Below are positions 1 to 9,487 of a stretch of 15,281 nucleotides of DNA, in pieces. Numbering within the stretch: position 1 is the first letter of the stretch; every line of letters begins with the position of its first letter. Below the pieces are notes generated by a model that worked only from the letters and a program-made list of their open reading frames with translations, made no database searches and was not told the DNA's origin. The position numbers and the translations under genes are program-made. Source of the stretch: Darksidea phi (Eukaryota; Ascomycota; Dothideomycetes; Pleosporales; Lentitheciaceae); the NCBI GenBank assembly GCA_030770425.1, contig JASJFT010000401.1, forward strand, positions 1 to 15,281. Reading direction: 5' to 3'.

Positions 1-184
1 CCGCCCTCCTAAATACTATTTATAGTATTCTATTAGGTTCTACTATAAATAGGAAGAAAGCTAAGCTTAATAAGTACTCCCCCCGCTTATATAAGCTACC
101 CCTTTCTTTATAATTAGCTTTAACTTAATAGCTATATAGTTCTTAATTCTTTAATAATAGCTAATTTAGATAGTATTTAAGATA
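1..184. other. AT-rich flank, no gene seen
   Basis: This short leader before the first decayed frame is AT-rich with small pyrimidine clusters (near 1-10 and 80-86). I see no RNA gene, no terminal repeat matching the rest of the window and no convincing reading frame. It may hold the upstream region of the long decayed frame that follows, but every ATG has been lost, so the start of that frame cannot be fixed. Confidence 0.4.
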
Positions 185-736
185 GATATCTATAACGCCC
201 CTATCTTATCCTAGAATACGAAGTAGGAGCTCGCGAATATTCGAAAGTACCTTCTAGAGTATACTCTTATTACGAATCTAGATAAAATACCTCCTTATTA
301 GGTCGAGTATATATTAAAAGATTTTATTATTAAGACGATTAAATAGCTTAAGGATAAAAAAAAGATAAAAGATAGTCTAGTCTTAGGTCGTAAGTTTTAT
401 AAGAATAACTAGAACTAGAGCCTATATATTAAGAATTTAAAGCTAGAAAAGAAAGATCCTATCTTAAAACTTATTATTAATATTAAGTCTATTAGTATAT
501 TATATACTTTTAAGGTCCTATTAGTAAAACTTATTAATAAAATAAACTAAAGATTAAGATTTAAGGTTGAAGCTATATCGTTTAAAAGACTCTAGCGAGT
601 AGTACGAACCGAATTTCGAATTATATATAGGAATAAGACCCTATATCTTATATATATAAGTATCTTTTAGGGTAATAAGATACTTTATATATATAATAAG
701 ACTATCTTATATATAGTAATTAAGACTCTATATATC
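185..736 (+). pseudogene. Long decayed ORF, segment 1 (function unknown)
   Basis: Reading from 185 in steps of three gives about 180 codons with roughly ten TAA/TAG stops. This is clearly more open than the other frames over the same stretch. The implied product is rich in Lys, Leu and Ile, including a Lys-rich run near 350-375, and has no motif I recognise. Near 735, in a TATATA tract, the open frame jumps by one base into the next segment, which fits a single-base insertion, although an intron or a gene boundary cannot be excluded. All stops are TAA/TAG, as expected for former Gln, Trp or Arg codons hit by RIP. The true start lies at or before 185 and is unidentifiable because no ATG remains. 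Confidence 0.4.
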
Positions 737-1493
737 TAAGGGTAAAAGTTATTACTATTTTAGGTATAATAGTCTATCTCTTAAATTTAAGAAGAGTATA
801 TAACTAATATAGTCTTAGCTTATATATATATCTAAAGGATAGAAATTTAATAAAGAGTAGGATAATAAAGAGAAGAGAATTAGTAATATATTAGAGGACT
901 TTAACTTTAGTAGTAAGGATAATATTAATATAGAAATAGATATTAAGGATAAGAACGTTAGAGTTAGAGAAGAAGAGGATTCCTTACTTAAGATAGGGTT
1001 AGATAATAATAATAAAGATAAAGATAAATATAACGAAGATAGTAATAAATATAACGAAGACGAAGATAACGATAATAAGAGTATAGAGGTAATTTCGAAT
1101 AATAAAAGTACTTCTACTAAGAAAGGTACTTAGAGTCGGATTTAGGTCTTAGTATTTAGTAGATAGTATTATTATTATCTTATTTATTTAATTTAGATTT
1201 ATATAGTAGGAGTCTTTTTAGAAGGTTCGTACAAAATATAGTAGGAGTTTATATATAGTAGAGGTACTATATCTATACCTTATATATAATAATAGAGCTA
1301 TAGAGCTATATATAGTAATACCGATAAGGTAATATTTCGAATATTAAGGTACTAGACGAGAAATAATATATAATACCAAACTATAGAGTCTAGTTAGGAG
1401 ACTAATAGTAGTAGCGAGGAGTTAGTATACTAATACTACTACCTACTACCTATAGTATAAAAATTACCTATAATAATACTAGTATCCTACTTA

Positions 1494-1563
1494 TATCTAT
1501 TTCTTATCCTTAGCTAGCTTTCTTACTATATCTATCTCTTATCCTTAGCTAGCTTCCTTACTA
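1494..1563. repeat. 35-bp tandem duplication, two copies
   Basis: Copies at 1494-1528 and 1529-1563 differ by two C/T transitions. The 35-bp period is not a multiple of three, so the duplication shifts the reading phase of the surrounding decayed frame. It is either a late event or one of the inactivating lesions. Confidence 0.8.
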
Positions 1564-2926
1564 TATATCCTTAGTCTTCTAGTAACGACGAGAGTAGTAG
1601 TACTAATATACCCTCTTCCTTAAACTTACTATTAATACCTACTAACTAGATATCTTTACTAATAATCGTTCGCCTAGTCCTTTAGTAGGAGGTATTAGAG
1701 TATAATAGTCTATTCGAGTATAACGCTCTAAACGTTTTAAATATTACGGCGGAGTATCCCTGGTACTATAGGAGGGAGGTACTATTAATAGAGCTTCTTA
1801 ATTATAATAACCATTAGTATAAAACTAACTATACGTTAGATATATTCGAGGGAACAAGCGGTAATAGGATTCTTATATAGCTATTAGTAGTTACCTATAT
1901 TATATTCCTATCCAAGGCCCTATATAATAAGGATAGGTATTTCGTTTAGAGATAGCTATACCGTCTATATAGGCTAGAGGAAAAGCTTATATAGGAAAGA
2001 CTATTAAGGAAGAAGAAATCGGCCTTCTTAAGAGGCTATTAAGGGAGCGAATACCTAATATAGAAGATAGAGCTAGTATCTATAGTAGATACGATATAAA
2101 TAATAGTGTAGAGACGGAAGATAATAGGGATACCTAGCTAGAGAGGGTAGAGGATTCGGCGTTATCGGTATATTTAACTATCTATTACGTAAGATATCGA
2201 AATATTAAAATATAATAAGGTAATTAGAATTACGAAAAATATAGCTAGCTTAGAAGCTAATATAATATTATACTAGATAGTAGTCTAAGCTCCTAGGAAA
2301 GGGAATTATCTTATTTATAGTCGAAGAACTATCTATATCTTATAAATATACCTTTATATTTTATATTATTAGTCTTCTTATATTAGACGTACTAGAATAT
2401 TATATAAAGTAAAGTAGCGGAAGCTTCTTAATACGCTCTCTTACTACGGCTCGTCTAATAGTATATTTCTTAATATTAAAGATCTACTCTTAAGTATATC
2501 CGACTATACTTAATTATCTCTATTTCTATATTATACTTACTCTAGTAATATATAAATTAATAATAATATTTTTATAAGATATATTACTTTATTATCTAAA
2601 TATATACTTTATAATAAGGATAATACTAAGACTACTAGTCCTATACTAAAAGAAGATTTACGGCTAGAGAAGGCGGCTATAAATAAGGGGTATAATACGA
2701 GCGTTAACTACTTAGATAGCTTCTACTTTTTATAGATTACGACTACTAGGTTTAAAGAAGACTAAGTTAGTATAGATATATTATCTAAGCTTAGCTTAGC
2801 TCTCTCTAATATACTAGATCTACCTAAATTAAAAGTAATTACTAAACTTCTAGTTAAGTTATTTAATAGGAATAAATTACTAAGATAAGTAGCTTATCTT
2901 CTTTTACTTTAAGACTACTTTAATTT

Positions 2927-2931
2927 TATAT
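2927..2931. repeat. 5' target-site duplication (TATAT)
   Basis: TATAT immediately precedes the 5' LTR and is repeated at 9928-9932 directly after the 3' LTR. A five-base duplication is the usual product of a Ty3/gypsy integrase. In such AT-rich DNA a five-base match could be chance. Support comes from the equal LTR lengths it implies and from the reading frame that continues across it. Confidence 0.65.
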
Positions 2932-3371
2932 TATTACGAACTAAATATAGACTATAGACCGCTAGTAAATAGAGTTACTAGGAGTCGAGCTAATTACCGG
3001 CTCTAATAAAGAATACGACGTAGACCTTATAATTAGAGAATAAGAAGTTACGTAATAGATCTATATCTTAGTAAAGATAGATCTAATAGTTATATAATAG
3101 CTTAGTAGATCTATCTAGATAGATCTACGGAGCTATAGCTTAGTAGATCTATAGATATAAAGCTATAGATTCTAGAAAACCAAATTAATATATAATAACT
3201 ACGAATCTCCTAAATAGTCTTCTCTCTCTATAGTTAATTCGAATCTAGATTAATCCTTACCTATTAACGTAATTAAACTATTATCTACTTATTTCTACTT
3301 CTTCTTTTCTATCTTAAGTATAAACCCTAAACGAGGCTAAATAACCTATTAGGCCTAGACCTCGTTTAATA
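2932..3371 (+). repeat. 5' LTR (440 bp)
   Basis: This LTR matches 9488-9927 along its whole length without indels. I count about 34 differences, all transitions except the first base (T here, A in the 3' copy). It begins TATTACG and ends TTTAATA, consistent with canonical TG...CA ends converted to TA...TA by RIP. It contains a direct repeat (3099-3114 and 3137-3152) and a perfect 20-bp palindrome at 3107-3126, which may be relics of U3 regulatory sites. No TATA box or transcription start can be assigned because the background is almost all A/T. Confidence 0.93.
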
Positions 3372-3473
3372 CCTTAACTATCCGGTAGATAGGAATAGCT
3401 AACTATAATAGTAGGAGAAGGAACCTAATAAACTAGAGCGGTATAGCCGCTAACTTAGGCTAGACCCTTAAAA
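3372..3473 (+). other. Leader between 5' LTR and gag; primer-binding site not identified
   Basis: The tRNA primer-binding site should begin just after 3371. The bases there (CCTTAACTATCCGG) do not show the TGG expected opposite a tRNA CCA end, even allowing for TG-to-TA change. The element may use another primer or self-priming, or mutation may have hidden the site. Confidence 0.4.
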
Positions 3474-4361
3474 ATAGGAAGTTATTAGAAGTTTAGTTCC
3501 CTAGAAGAAAGTATAACTATAGAAAACTTTAAAAGGGTTATTAAGAATTAGCTCGCGTTTAAAAAACGAGAAGATATATTAGAGACGTAAATTATAATAT
3601 TAACTAAAGAACTATAGAGATATATATAGAAACTATTAAAGCTAGAAGAACTAGAAAAATTTAATAAAATACGATCTAAGCTTAAGGGATTCCTAGCTAA
3701 TATAATAATCTATCTTAATCTTAATAAGGTATAACTACCTAATAAGACCTTAAAGGTATCGTTCGTAGTAGTATAGTTTATAGGAAGAGCTATTACTTAG
3801 TTTAAGACTTATCTAAACGAAAGACTATAGCTCGATAAAATCTATTAGAGTAATAAAACTAGAGCTATCTTCTTAAGTTATAAGTACTTCGAGAATAAGT
3901 TATATATTATATTCGAAGATATTAACTCGGAAAGACTAGTAGAATAGAAGATTATATACCTTAAATAGACTAAATCTACTACTATATATATATCTAAGTT
4001 TAAATAACTCGTAATTAAGATTTAGTAGGGAGAAGTAGCTCTTATATTACGCTACTACGAAGAACTAAAAGATAATATTTAATACGAGATAATTCGAATA
4101 GATAGGCTATAAACTATATAAGAAATAATTAAATAGGCTATTAGAATCGATAATAACCTCTATCTCTAGAATTAGGAAAAGAAAGAAAAAGTCGAATTCT
4201 ATAAAAAGAAAAAAGAAGAAAAATACTACAGACTAGAATTAATAGTCCTAGGGGCTAGTTTAGAATCTAAGAAGAGGAAATAGAACCCTAAGAAATAAGA
4301 GCTCTATAAAAAACGAGTATACTTTAAATATAAAAAGTAAGGATACTTAGTAAAAGACTAC
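3474..4361 (+). pseudogene. Gag domain with degraded CCHC zinc knuckle
   Basis: Gag packages the element RNA in virus-like particles. The middle part (about 3760-4150) reads like the Ty3-type retrotransposon Gag core. It includes the pattern in which an EQK-like segment and an LKQTKS segment (about 3945-3980) are followed by a KFKQL segment. Charged Lys/Glu-rich sequence follows (4160-4310). The zinc knuckle is at 4320-4361 with exact C-x2-C-x4-H-x4-C spacing, but all four metal ligands (codons 4320, 4329, 4344, 4359) now read Tyr, from TGY or CAY turned into TAY. The Gln before the conserved Gly has become TAA at 4338. Confidence 0.85.
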
Positions 4362-5489
4362 TAATTAGGTCCTAAGAAAGAGAAATCCTAATACGCCTAG
4401 TAGGGTAAAAGGGATAAAGTAGCTATAATATAAAAATATAATACTATATATTAGATAACTTATATACGCGACTAGTATAAGACGTACTATAAAGCTAAGT
4501 TAAATACTAGCTATTAATTATAAAAATAGTAAGTAGCTACGACTTAGGAGTCTTAGAAGAGAGTTTCGTTCTTATTAAAAGTATAAGAAGAAGTATCTAA
4601 GAAAGGCTTATCTATAGAGTAGGAAGACTTTAATAATACTATAGATATACCGTTATAAATAGTTAATAATAGTAATAAGTTCTTAGAACTAGAAGACGAA
4701 AACCTAGTTACGATATATAAGAATACTAGATATCTATAGATAATTTAACTATCTAAAGAAGAAATAGAACTAGTATTAGAACTTAATATAACTTATACTT
4801 AAGCCTTATAGTTTATAGAGAAAACTATAATACCCCTAATAATATAAGAAATCTATAAAGAATAGTCTAAATCTTACCCGATATATCGACTATTTAAAGA
4901 TTTTAAATAATAGGTTAAATAGAACTTTATTATTATAAATCTTATACCTAACTAAGAAACTTAGAAAGAAATATAGTATATTACGAAGATAGTTAATAAG
5001 GAATAACTATAGTATATAGTAATTAAATAATAGATTCCCGTAAGAATAACCTCTATAAAATATAACGATTAGAGATATAAGGTCGATCCTAAGGATAACC
5101 TATAATATAAAATAAGATATCTAGTATACTTTAAGATTATATAGATCTTATATATATAAAAAGAATATAGACTCTATAAGAGAGTAAAATAAAAAAACGA
5201 CTACTACCTAGTAAAAGACTATAATAAAAGGATTACTTAAGTAGTTATACTAGAAGTAGTATATAGATAATAACGATTCGAGAATTAGTAACGAAAGGGA
5301 TATATACGAATTATACTAAGACTACTTCTACTATTAAATTATATTCTAGGAAGACTATAGTACGAATACCTAAAGAATAAATATCTAAAGTATATCTAGA
5401 CTAAGATTAATACGAAGTATTAGCTAAGGAAAATAAGAATTTAAGGAACTAGAGGATAGGACTATATCTACCTCTAAGGAACCTATTAA
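4362..5489 (+). pseudogene. Gag-to-protease linker region of the polyprotein
   Basis: About 375 codons in the polyprotein frame separate the zinc knuckle from the protease active site. This is long for a fungal Ty3/gypsy element. The frame stays as open as its neighbours, so I treat it as part of the polyprotein. It holds an acidic section (about 4590-4780) and a stretch near 5030-5130 with several Tyr and stop codons that may once have been Cys, His and Trp. I do not recognise a named domain in it. Confidence 0.5.
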
Positions 5490-5800
5490 GAAAGAACGAT
5501 TACTACTTTAATTAATAGTAGAGCTATAAGAAACTTTATTAGTAAGGACTTTATCTAATAAAGGAAGATTCCTTAATAAAAGAAATAATACCCTAGTATT
5601 ATATATACTATTAAAGGAAAACCCTTTAATAAACCTATAATATACGAAACTAGAGGTAAGCTTAGCCTATATAACTAGGAAAAAGAAAATAAAATACTTA
5701 ATATTATAGAAATATCGGAAGACTAAGATATAATCTTAGGGATATTATAGTTATAAGAAGCTAACCCGTATATCTAATAGTTAAATTAATAGGTAATATT
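5490..5800 (+). pseudogene. Retropepsin-like aspartic protease domain
   Basis: This domain would cleave the Gag-Pol precursor inside particles. The active-site loop at 5511-5543 corresponds to the family pattern (hydrophobic)-D-[ST]-G-A-T-x-N-F-[IV]. Here the catalytic Asp codon at 5514 now reads AAT (Asn) and the Gly at 5520 reads AGA (Arg). Both are G-to-A changes after T, as RIP makes. The Asn-Phe-Ile after the loop is intact (5532-5540). The flap region is not resolved confidently. Confidence 0.8.
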
Positions 5801-5849
5801 CCTATAGAAAAGGGCTAACGTAACTAAAGAAAAATATAATATTCTAGAA

Positions 5850-6695
5850 CGCTATAGAGAATAGAAGGAATTATTTTAAGAACTAAAGGAAAGTCTACCT
5901 TAATATTAGTCTTAGGACTATACGATTCTACTATAGGAAGGAAAGACTCTAGAATTTAGACTAATCTATAAATTAACTAAGAAAGAAGAAAAGATTATAA
6001 TAAAATATCTTAAAGAGAACCTTATAAAAAGATATATTTAATATTTAAATTTACCTATAGGATATCTAGTTCTCTTCGTACCTAAGAAAGGTACTATAGA
6101 GCTATAACTATATATCGATTACTAAACGCTTAACGATATTACGATTAAAAATTAGTATCCTTTACCTCTAATATCGGAAATATAAGATTAATTAAGAAAA
6201 GCTAAATAGTTTATATAACTAGATATCTAAAATATATATTACTAGATACGAGTTAAGAAAGATAAAGAATAGAAAATAGTTTTTAAAACTAAGAAAGGAC
6301 TATACGAGTACTAAGTAATACCTTTTAGACTTACTAATACCCTCGTAATATTCTAGGAATAGATTAATAATATTTTATAAAACTATTTTAATTAGTTTGT
6401 AATAGTATACCTTAATAATATTTTAATCTATTCTAAAATAAAAGAAGAATATAAAGAATATATAAAGAAGGTTCTATAAGTACTTAAGAAAATATAACTA
6501 TATCTTTACCCGCGAAAATATAAATTCTATATATAAGAAATAGAGTTTCTAGGATTCGTTATTAGATTAGGAGAAATTAAAGTAGACCTATAACGAATCG
6601 AGAAAGTTAAAGAATAGCTAACGTCTAAGAATCTTAAGAAGCTATAATTATTCCTAGGATTCTATAACTTTTATCGAAAACTAATACTATAATAG
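5850..6695 (+). pseudogene. Reverse transcriptase domain
   Basis: Conserved blocks appear in order. A VPKK block at 6078 is followed by an IDY-x-x-LN block at about 6114-6134 and a YPLPLI-type block near 6155-6175. LDI is at 6219-6227 and keeps the first catalytic Asp (GAT at 6222). An EYxVxPFxLTN block lies at about 6310-6345. The YxDD box at 6408-6419 reads Tyr-Leu-Asn-Asn, so both catalytic Asp have become Asn through TGAT-to-TAAT change. A C-terminal FLGF-type thumb motif occurs near 6549 and again near 6655. Length and spacing are normal for Ty3/gypsy. Stops and the lost box make it inactive. Confidence 0.92.
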
Positions 6696-6779
6696 AGTAT
6701 AATAATAGTACCCCTTATTTAGCTTACGAGAAAAGATTAACCCTTCGAATAGAAAAAGGAGTACTAATAAGTTTTCGAA

Positions 6780-7220
6780 AAGATTAAAGAATAGTTTATT
6801 AAGGAACCTATAATTAAGATATATAACCCTAAAGAGCTATTAATTATCGAAATAGATATATTAGACTATATAATAGAAGTAGTACTACTATAAAAAGATA
6901 ATAAAGATAACCTTCGACTAGTATACTACTTCTTATAAAAGATATTACTAGTTAAACTTAACTACGATATTTATAATAAAGAGTTATTAGTAATTATTAA
7001 AGTTTTAAAGGAATAGAGATCTAACTTATAAGGATCTAAATACTCTATTACAATCTATATAGACTATAAGAATCTAATAGGATTCTTAATAAATAAACCT
7101 CTAATTAGAAGATAAATATAATAGGTATAAACCCTTATAATCTATAATATTAAGATTATATATACTAAAGGATTAGAAAATAAATAAGTAGACGTACTTA
7201 GTAGGAGACCCGACTACTAA
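6780..7220 (+). pseudogene. RNase H domain
   Basis: RNase H removes the RNA strand of the RNA-DNA hybrid during reverse transcription. The first catalytic Asp lies in the T-D-x-x-D-Y-type motif at 6852-6869 and is kept as GAT at 6855. The LNY-D-I-x-x-K-E segment typical of Ty3/gypsy RNase H is at about 6957-6990, including its Glu codon. An LSRRPDY-type C-terminal signature at 7197-7217 closes the domain. The spacing from the reverse transcriptase is normal. About a dozen TAA/TAG codons interrupt it. Confidence 0.88.
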
Positions 7221-7439
7221 GGAATAGAGAAATCTAGTATAGTAATCCTTAAACTATAGTTAGATAGAATAATTACTTATAACTATCCTAAGTTAGTAGA
7301 AATACGAGAAATAATACTTAAACTAGAAGGAAATAAATAGATCTAATAGATCCGTATAGCTACTATAGAAGTAACGAATAAATAAAATAAAATCTAAGAA
7401 GTAATCTAAGAAAAGGATAGAATTATCTATATATTCTAA

Positions 7440-8450
7440 AAAGCCTATATACCTAAGGTAATATAAAAAGAGTTTATTAGATAATATTATAAAGTACTAG
7501 TATATAGATACTAAGGAGTAGAAAAAACCCTTAAATAACTAATAAGAATATACTACTTTCTATACGTAAGATAACTAGTAATATAAGTTCTCGTAGAATA
7601 TATAGACTATTACTATAATAAATATACTAGATATATACCCTACGAAATACTATAACTAATAAAAAATATCGAAGGACTATAGAAAATTATAATTATAAAC
7701 TTTATTACGTAACTACTACGCTCTAAAGAGCTAATAATAGAAATATCCTATAATACTATACTAGTAGTAGTAGATAAGCTTATAAAGTACGCTTACTTTA
7801 TTCTATATATAGATAAAGAAAATATAGTAGAATAACTCGCCTATACCTTACTAAGATACGTATTTAGTAAATATAGAATACTAAATAAAATTATCTTAAA
7901 TAGAGATATTAAATTTATAGTAAAGTTTTAGTAAACTCTTATAGCTAAACTAGAAACTAAGTATAATATATTAACTATATACTATCTATAAATAGACGAA
8001 CTAATAGAATAAATAAATTAAATAATAGAGTAATACCTTAGATATTATCTAAACTACTACTAGAATAATTAGGTTATACTTTTACCTATAGTATAATTTA
8101 TATATAATAGTTTATAATATAATATAACGAAAATAATACCTTTCTTTACGAACTACGAAATCGAACTAAAAATATATAAGGAATCTAGGTAACTTTAGTC
8201 TTATAGCTAGAATAGAGAAGAAATAGTAAAAATTATTCTACGAATATACTAATAGCTTAAGGAAGACGTAGAATTCCTTTAAAATAGAATAAGTAAATAC
8301 TATAATAAGAAGTAAAAAAAAGTACCTACTTTTAAAGAGGGAGAAAAGGTATAGTTACTATAAAAAAATATTAAAAGTAAGCGACCTAATAGTAAACTAG
8401 ACTATACTAAGATCGGATCCTATAAAATTAAGAAATAAGTCTTACCTATA
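7440..8450 (+). pseudogene. Integrase: zinc-binding, DDE core and GPY-like module
   Basis: The N-terminal H-x6-H-x29-C-x2-C zinc site can be placed at codons 7488, 7509, 7599 and 7608, all four now Tyr. In the DDE core the first Asp is Asn (AAC at 7698) and the second, in the I-I-S-D-R-D-type motif, is Asn (AAT at 7899). The Glu in the Q-T-D-G-Q-T-E-R-type motif survives (GAA at 8007). A KEGEKV-type segment occurs at about 8337-8351. The GPY/F module follows at 8415-8423, with its Pro changed to Ser. The domain would join the cDNA to host DNA with a short staggered cut, in keeping with the five-base duplication. Confidence 0.9.
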
Positions 8451-8588
8451 AACTACTAACTAAGACTACCTTTATAAATAAAAATCTATTCTACGTTCTA
8501 TATTAGCTTATTAGAAAAAGTACTATAGGATACTAGACTAGTAGTATACAAAGTAGATATATATAGAGAAGATAACGAAGAATAAAAA

Positions 8589-8738
8589 GTAGAAAAAATT
8601 CTAGATAATAATATTAGAAATAGAAAAAACTACTACCTAATTTAATAGTAAGGGATAAACGAGAACGGGAAACTATAGAAACGTATCTAGAAATCTAAAG
8701 ATAATCTTAATTATCCTAAGAAGCTTATAGAGTACTAA
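8589..8738 (+). pseudogene. C-terminal chromodomain of the integrase
   Basis: The segment opens with V-E-K-I-L-D (8589-8606), runs through a Tyr-Tyr-Leu-Ile strand (8631-8642) to a former Trp-x-Gly (TAG at 8646, GGG at 8652), and has a second former Trp at 8676 in the position of the TWEP motif. It ends with an L-I-E-Y-like helix at 8724-8735. This order is that of chromodomains carried by chromoviral integrases, which bind methylated histone H3 and steer insertion to heterochromatin. Loss of both Trp codons removes part of the methyl-lysine cage. Placement among chromoviruses rests mainly on this domain. Confidence 0.8.
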
Positions 8739-8766
8739 AATCGTAATTATAAAGGAAACTAGGAAA

Positions 8767-9470
8767 TAAAGTAAGTTTACCTTATAGTAAGTTAAGAAAG
8801 CTAGTCTTACCCTTAATAAGATAAGAGGTATTTAATAAACTAGGAAGAATAATATTATCTATAATACTATAAGCGACGTCTAGAGTAATTAAAGAGACCT
8901 CTAGATCTTTCTATTACTCTAGCTACCGAAGCTCCGCCTCCTCTTTATCTAGCTTAGCTTCTAGCGCCTAGGATTACGCCGCTAATTTCTCTTAGAGAAC
9001 TACTCTCTACTTCTCTAGATAATATACTCGTAAACGAGCCTCTACTAGCTTATTAAGAAGCTCGTCTTAAGCCTTTTAAGTCTTCTCTAGTTACTATTAA
9101 AGTCTCTCTTTTATACGGTTAATAGATTTTACTAATATCGATAAGCCTTAATATACGAATTTTACTACTTAATATAGACGAACCTTCTAATAACGAGATA
9201 TTAGATATATAATAGGAACCCTATATATTAGTACGAATATATACCTTATAATATCTACTATCTTTAAAAGAAGTAATATATAATATTTCTAACTATAAGT
9301 AATAACTATAGGAAAATATCTTAGAACTATAATAAAGAATTTTATTAGTAAGTATAATACGTTCTCGAGTCTTACGCGATACTATAACGAATAATAATAA
9401 CCTCTTAAGGTAGGGCCCTAACGCTAATATAGCCGAATACTAGATTCGAAATAACCTCCGAGCTAAAGGT
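8767..9470 (+). pseudogene. Possible C-terminal extension of Pol beyond the chromodomain
   Basis: The Gag-Pol frame goes on for about 235 codons after the chromodomain with about the same stop density (about one in 14), right up to the polypurine tract. The implied sequence has a Pro-containing segment near 8928-8990, a Leu- and Ser-rich middle, and a Gln/Leu-rich, coiled-coil-like part near 9290-9350 followed by Arg/Asn-rich sequence (9360-9470). I do not recognise it. Chromoviral Pol usually ends soon after the chromodomain, so this is either an extra domain, a separate small gene in the same phase, or 3' untranslated sequence that happens to read open. Confidence 0.35.
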
Positions 9471-9471
9471 T

Positions 9472-9487
9472 TAAAAAGGGGAGATAG
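9472..9487 (+). other. Polypurine tract before the 3' LTR
   Basis: A purine-rich run with AAAAAGGGGAG at its core directly abuts the 3' LTR. This is the expected place for the primer of plus-strand DNA synthesis. It is almost free of pyrimidines apart from one T near its end. Confidence 0.75.

Larger units (their letters stand above)
738..2931 (+). pseudogene. Long decayed ORF, segment 2, cut by the LTR element
   Basis: About 730 codons read in one frame (codon starts divisible by three). The first part, about 840-1130, is an acidic, Asn/Asp/Glu/Lys-rich low-complexity stretch typical of a disordered region. Next comes a Ser-rich and probably Pro-rich linker (former CCA/TCA codons now CTA/TTA) at about 1380-1660, containing a 35-bp duplication. 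From about 2180 to the end the frame is well preserved, with only six stops in the last 155 codons (2463-2928). This is the strongest coding signal outside the retrotransposon. The frame stops abruptly at the TATAT target site of the LTR element and resumes at 9933 in the matching phase. I do not recognise a known domain in this half. Confidence 0.5.
3474..8766 (+). pseudogene. Gag-Pol polyprotein of the chromovirus, one frame, many stops
   Basis: A single frame (all codon starts divisible by three) carries Gag, protease, reverse transcriptase, RNase H, integrase and chromodomain in that order, about 1,760 codons. The proposed start, ATA at 3474, is a former ATG candidate and is uncertain. 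Every landmark I located shares this phase (4320, 5514, 6408, 7599, 8007, 8589), so there is no sign of the Gag/Pol frameshift used by many relatives. The active element probably made one fused polyprotein cleaved by its own protease. Stops occur about every 12-14 codons and fall where Gln, Trp or Arg are expected. Cys and His positions have become Tyr, and Asp has often become Asn. Confidence 0.9.

Noticed and set aside
567..580. Short intact ORFs on either strand as real genes
   Set aside because: No ATG exists on the + strand and only one on the - strand. Open stretches are short and explained by the decayed frames or by base composition.
3372..3400. tRNA primer-binding site directly after the 5' LTR
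   Set aside because: No TGG or RIP-altered equivalent follows the LTR, and no match to a tRNA 3' end could be defended by eye.
8870..9470. Envelope gene between Pol and the 3' LTR
   Set aside because: No signal peptide, membrane-spanning segment or separate start is evident, and the stretch continues the Pol phase.
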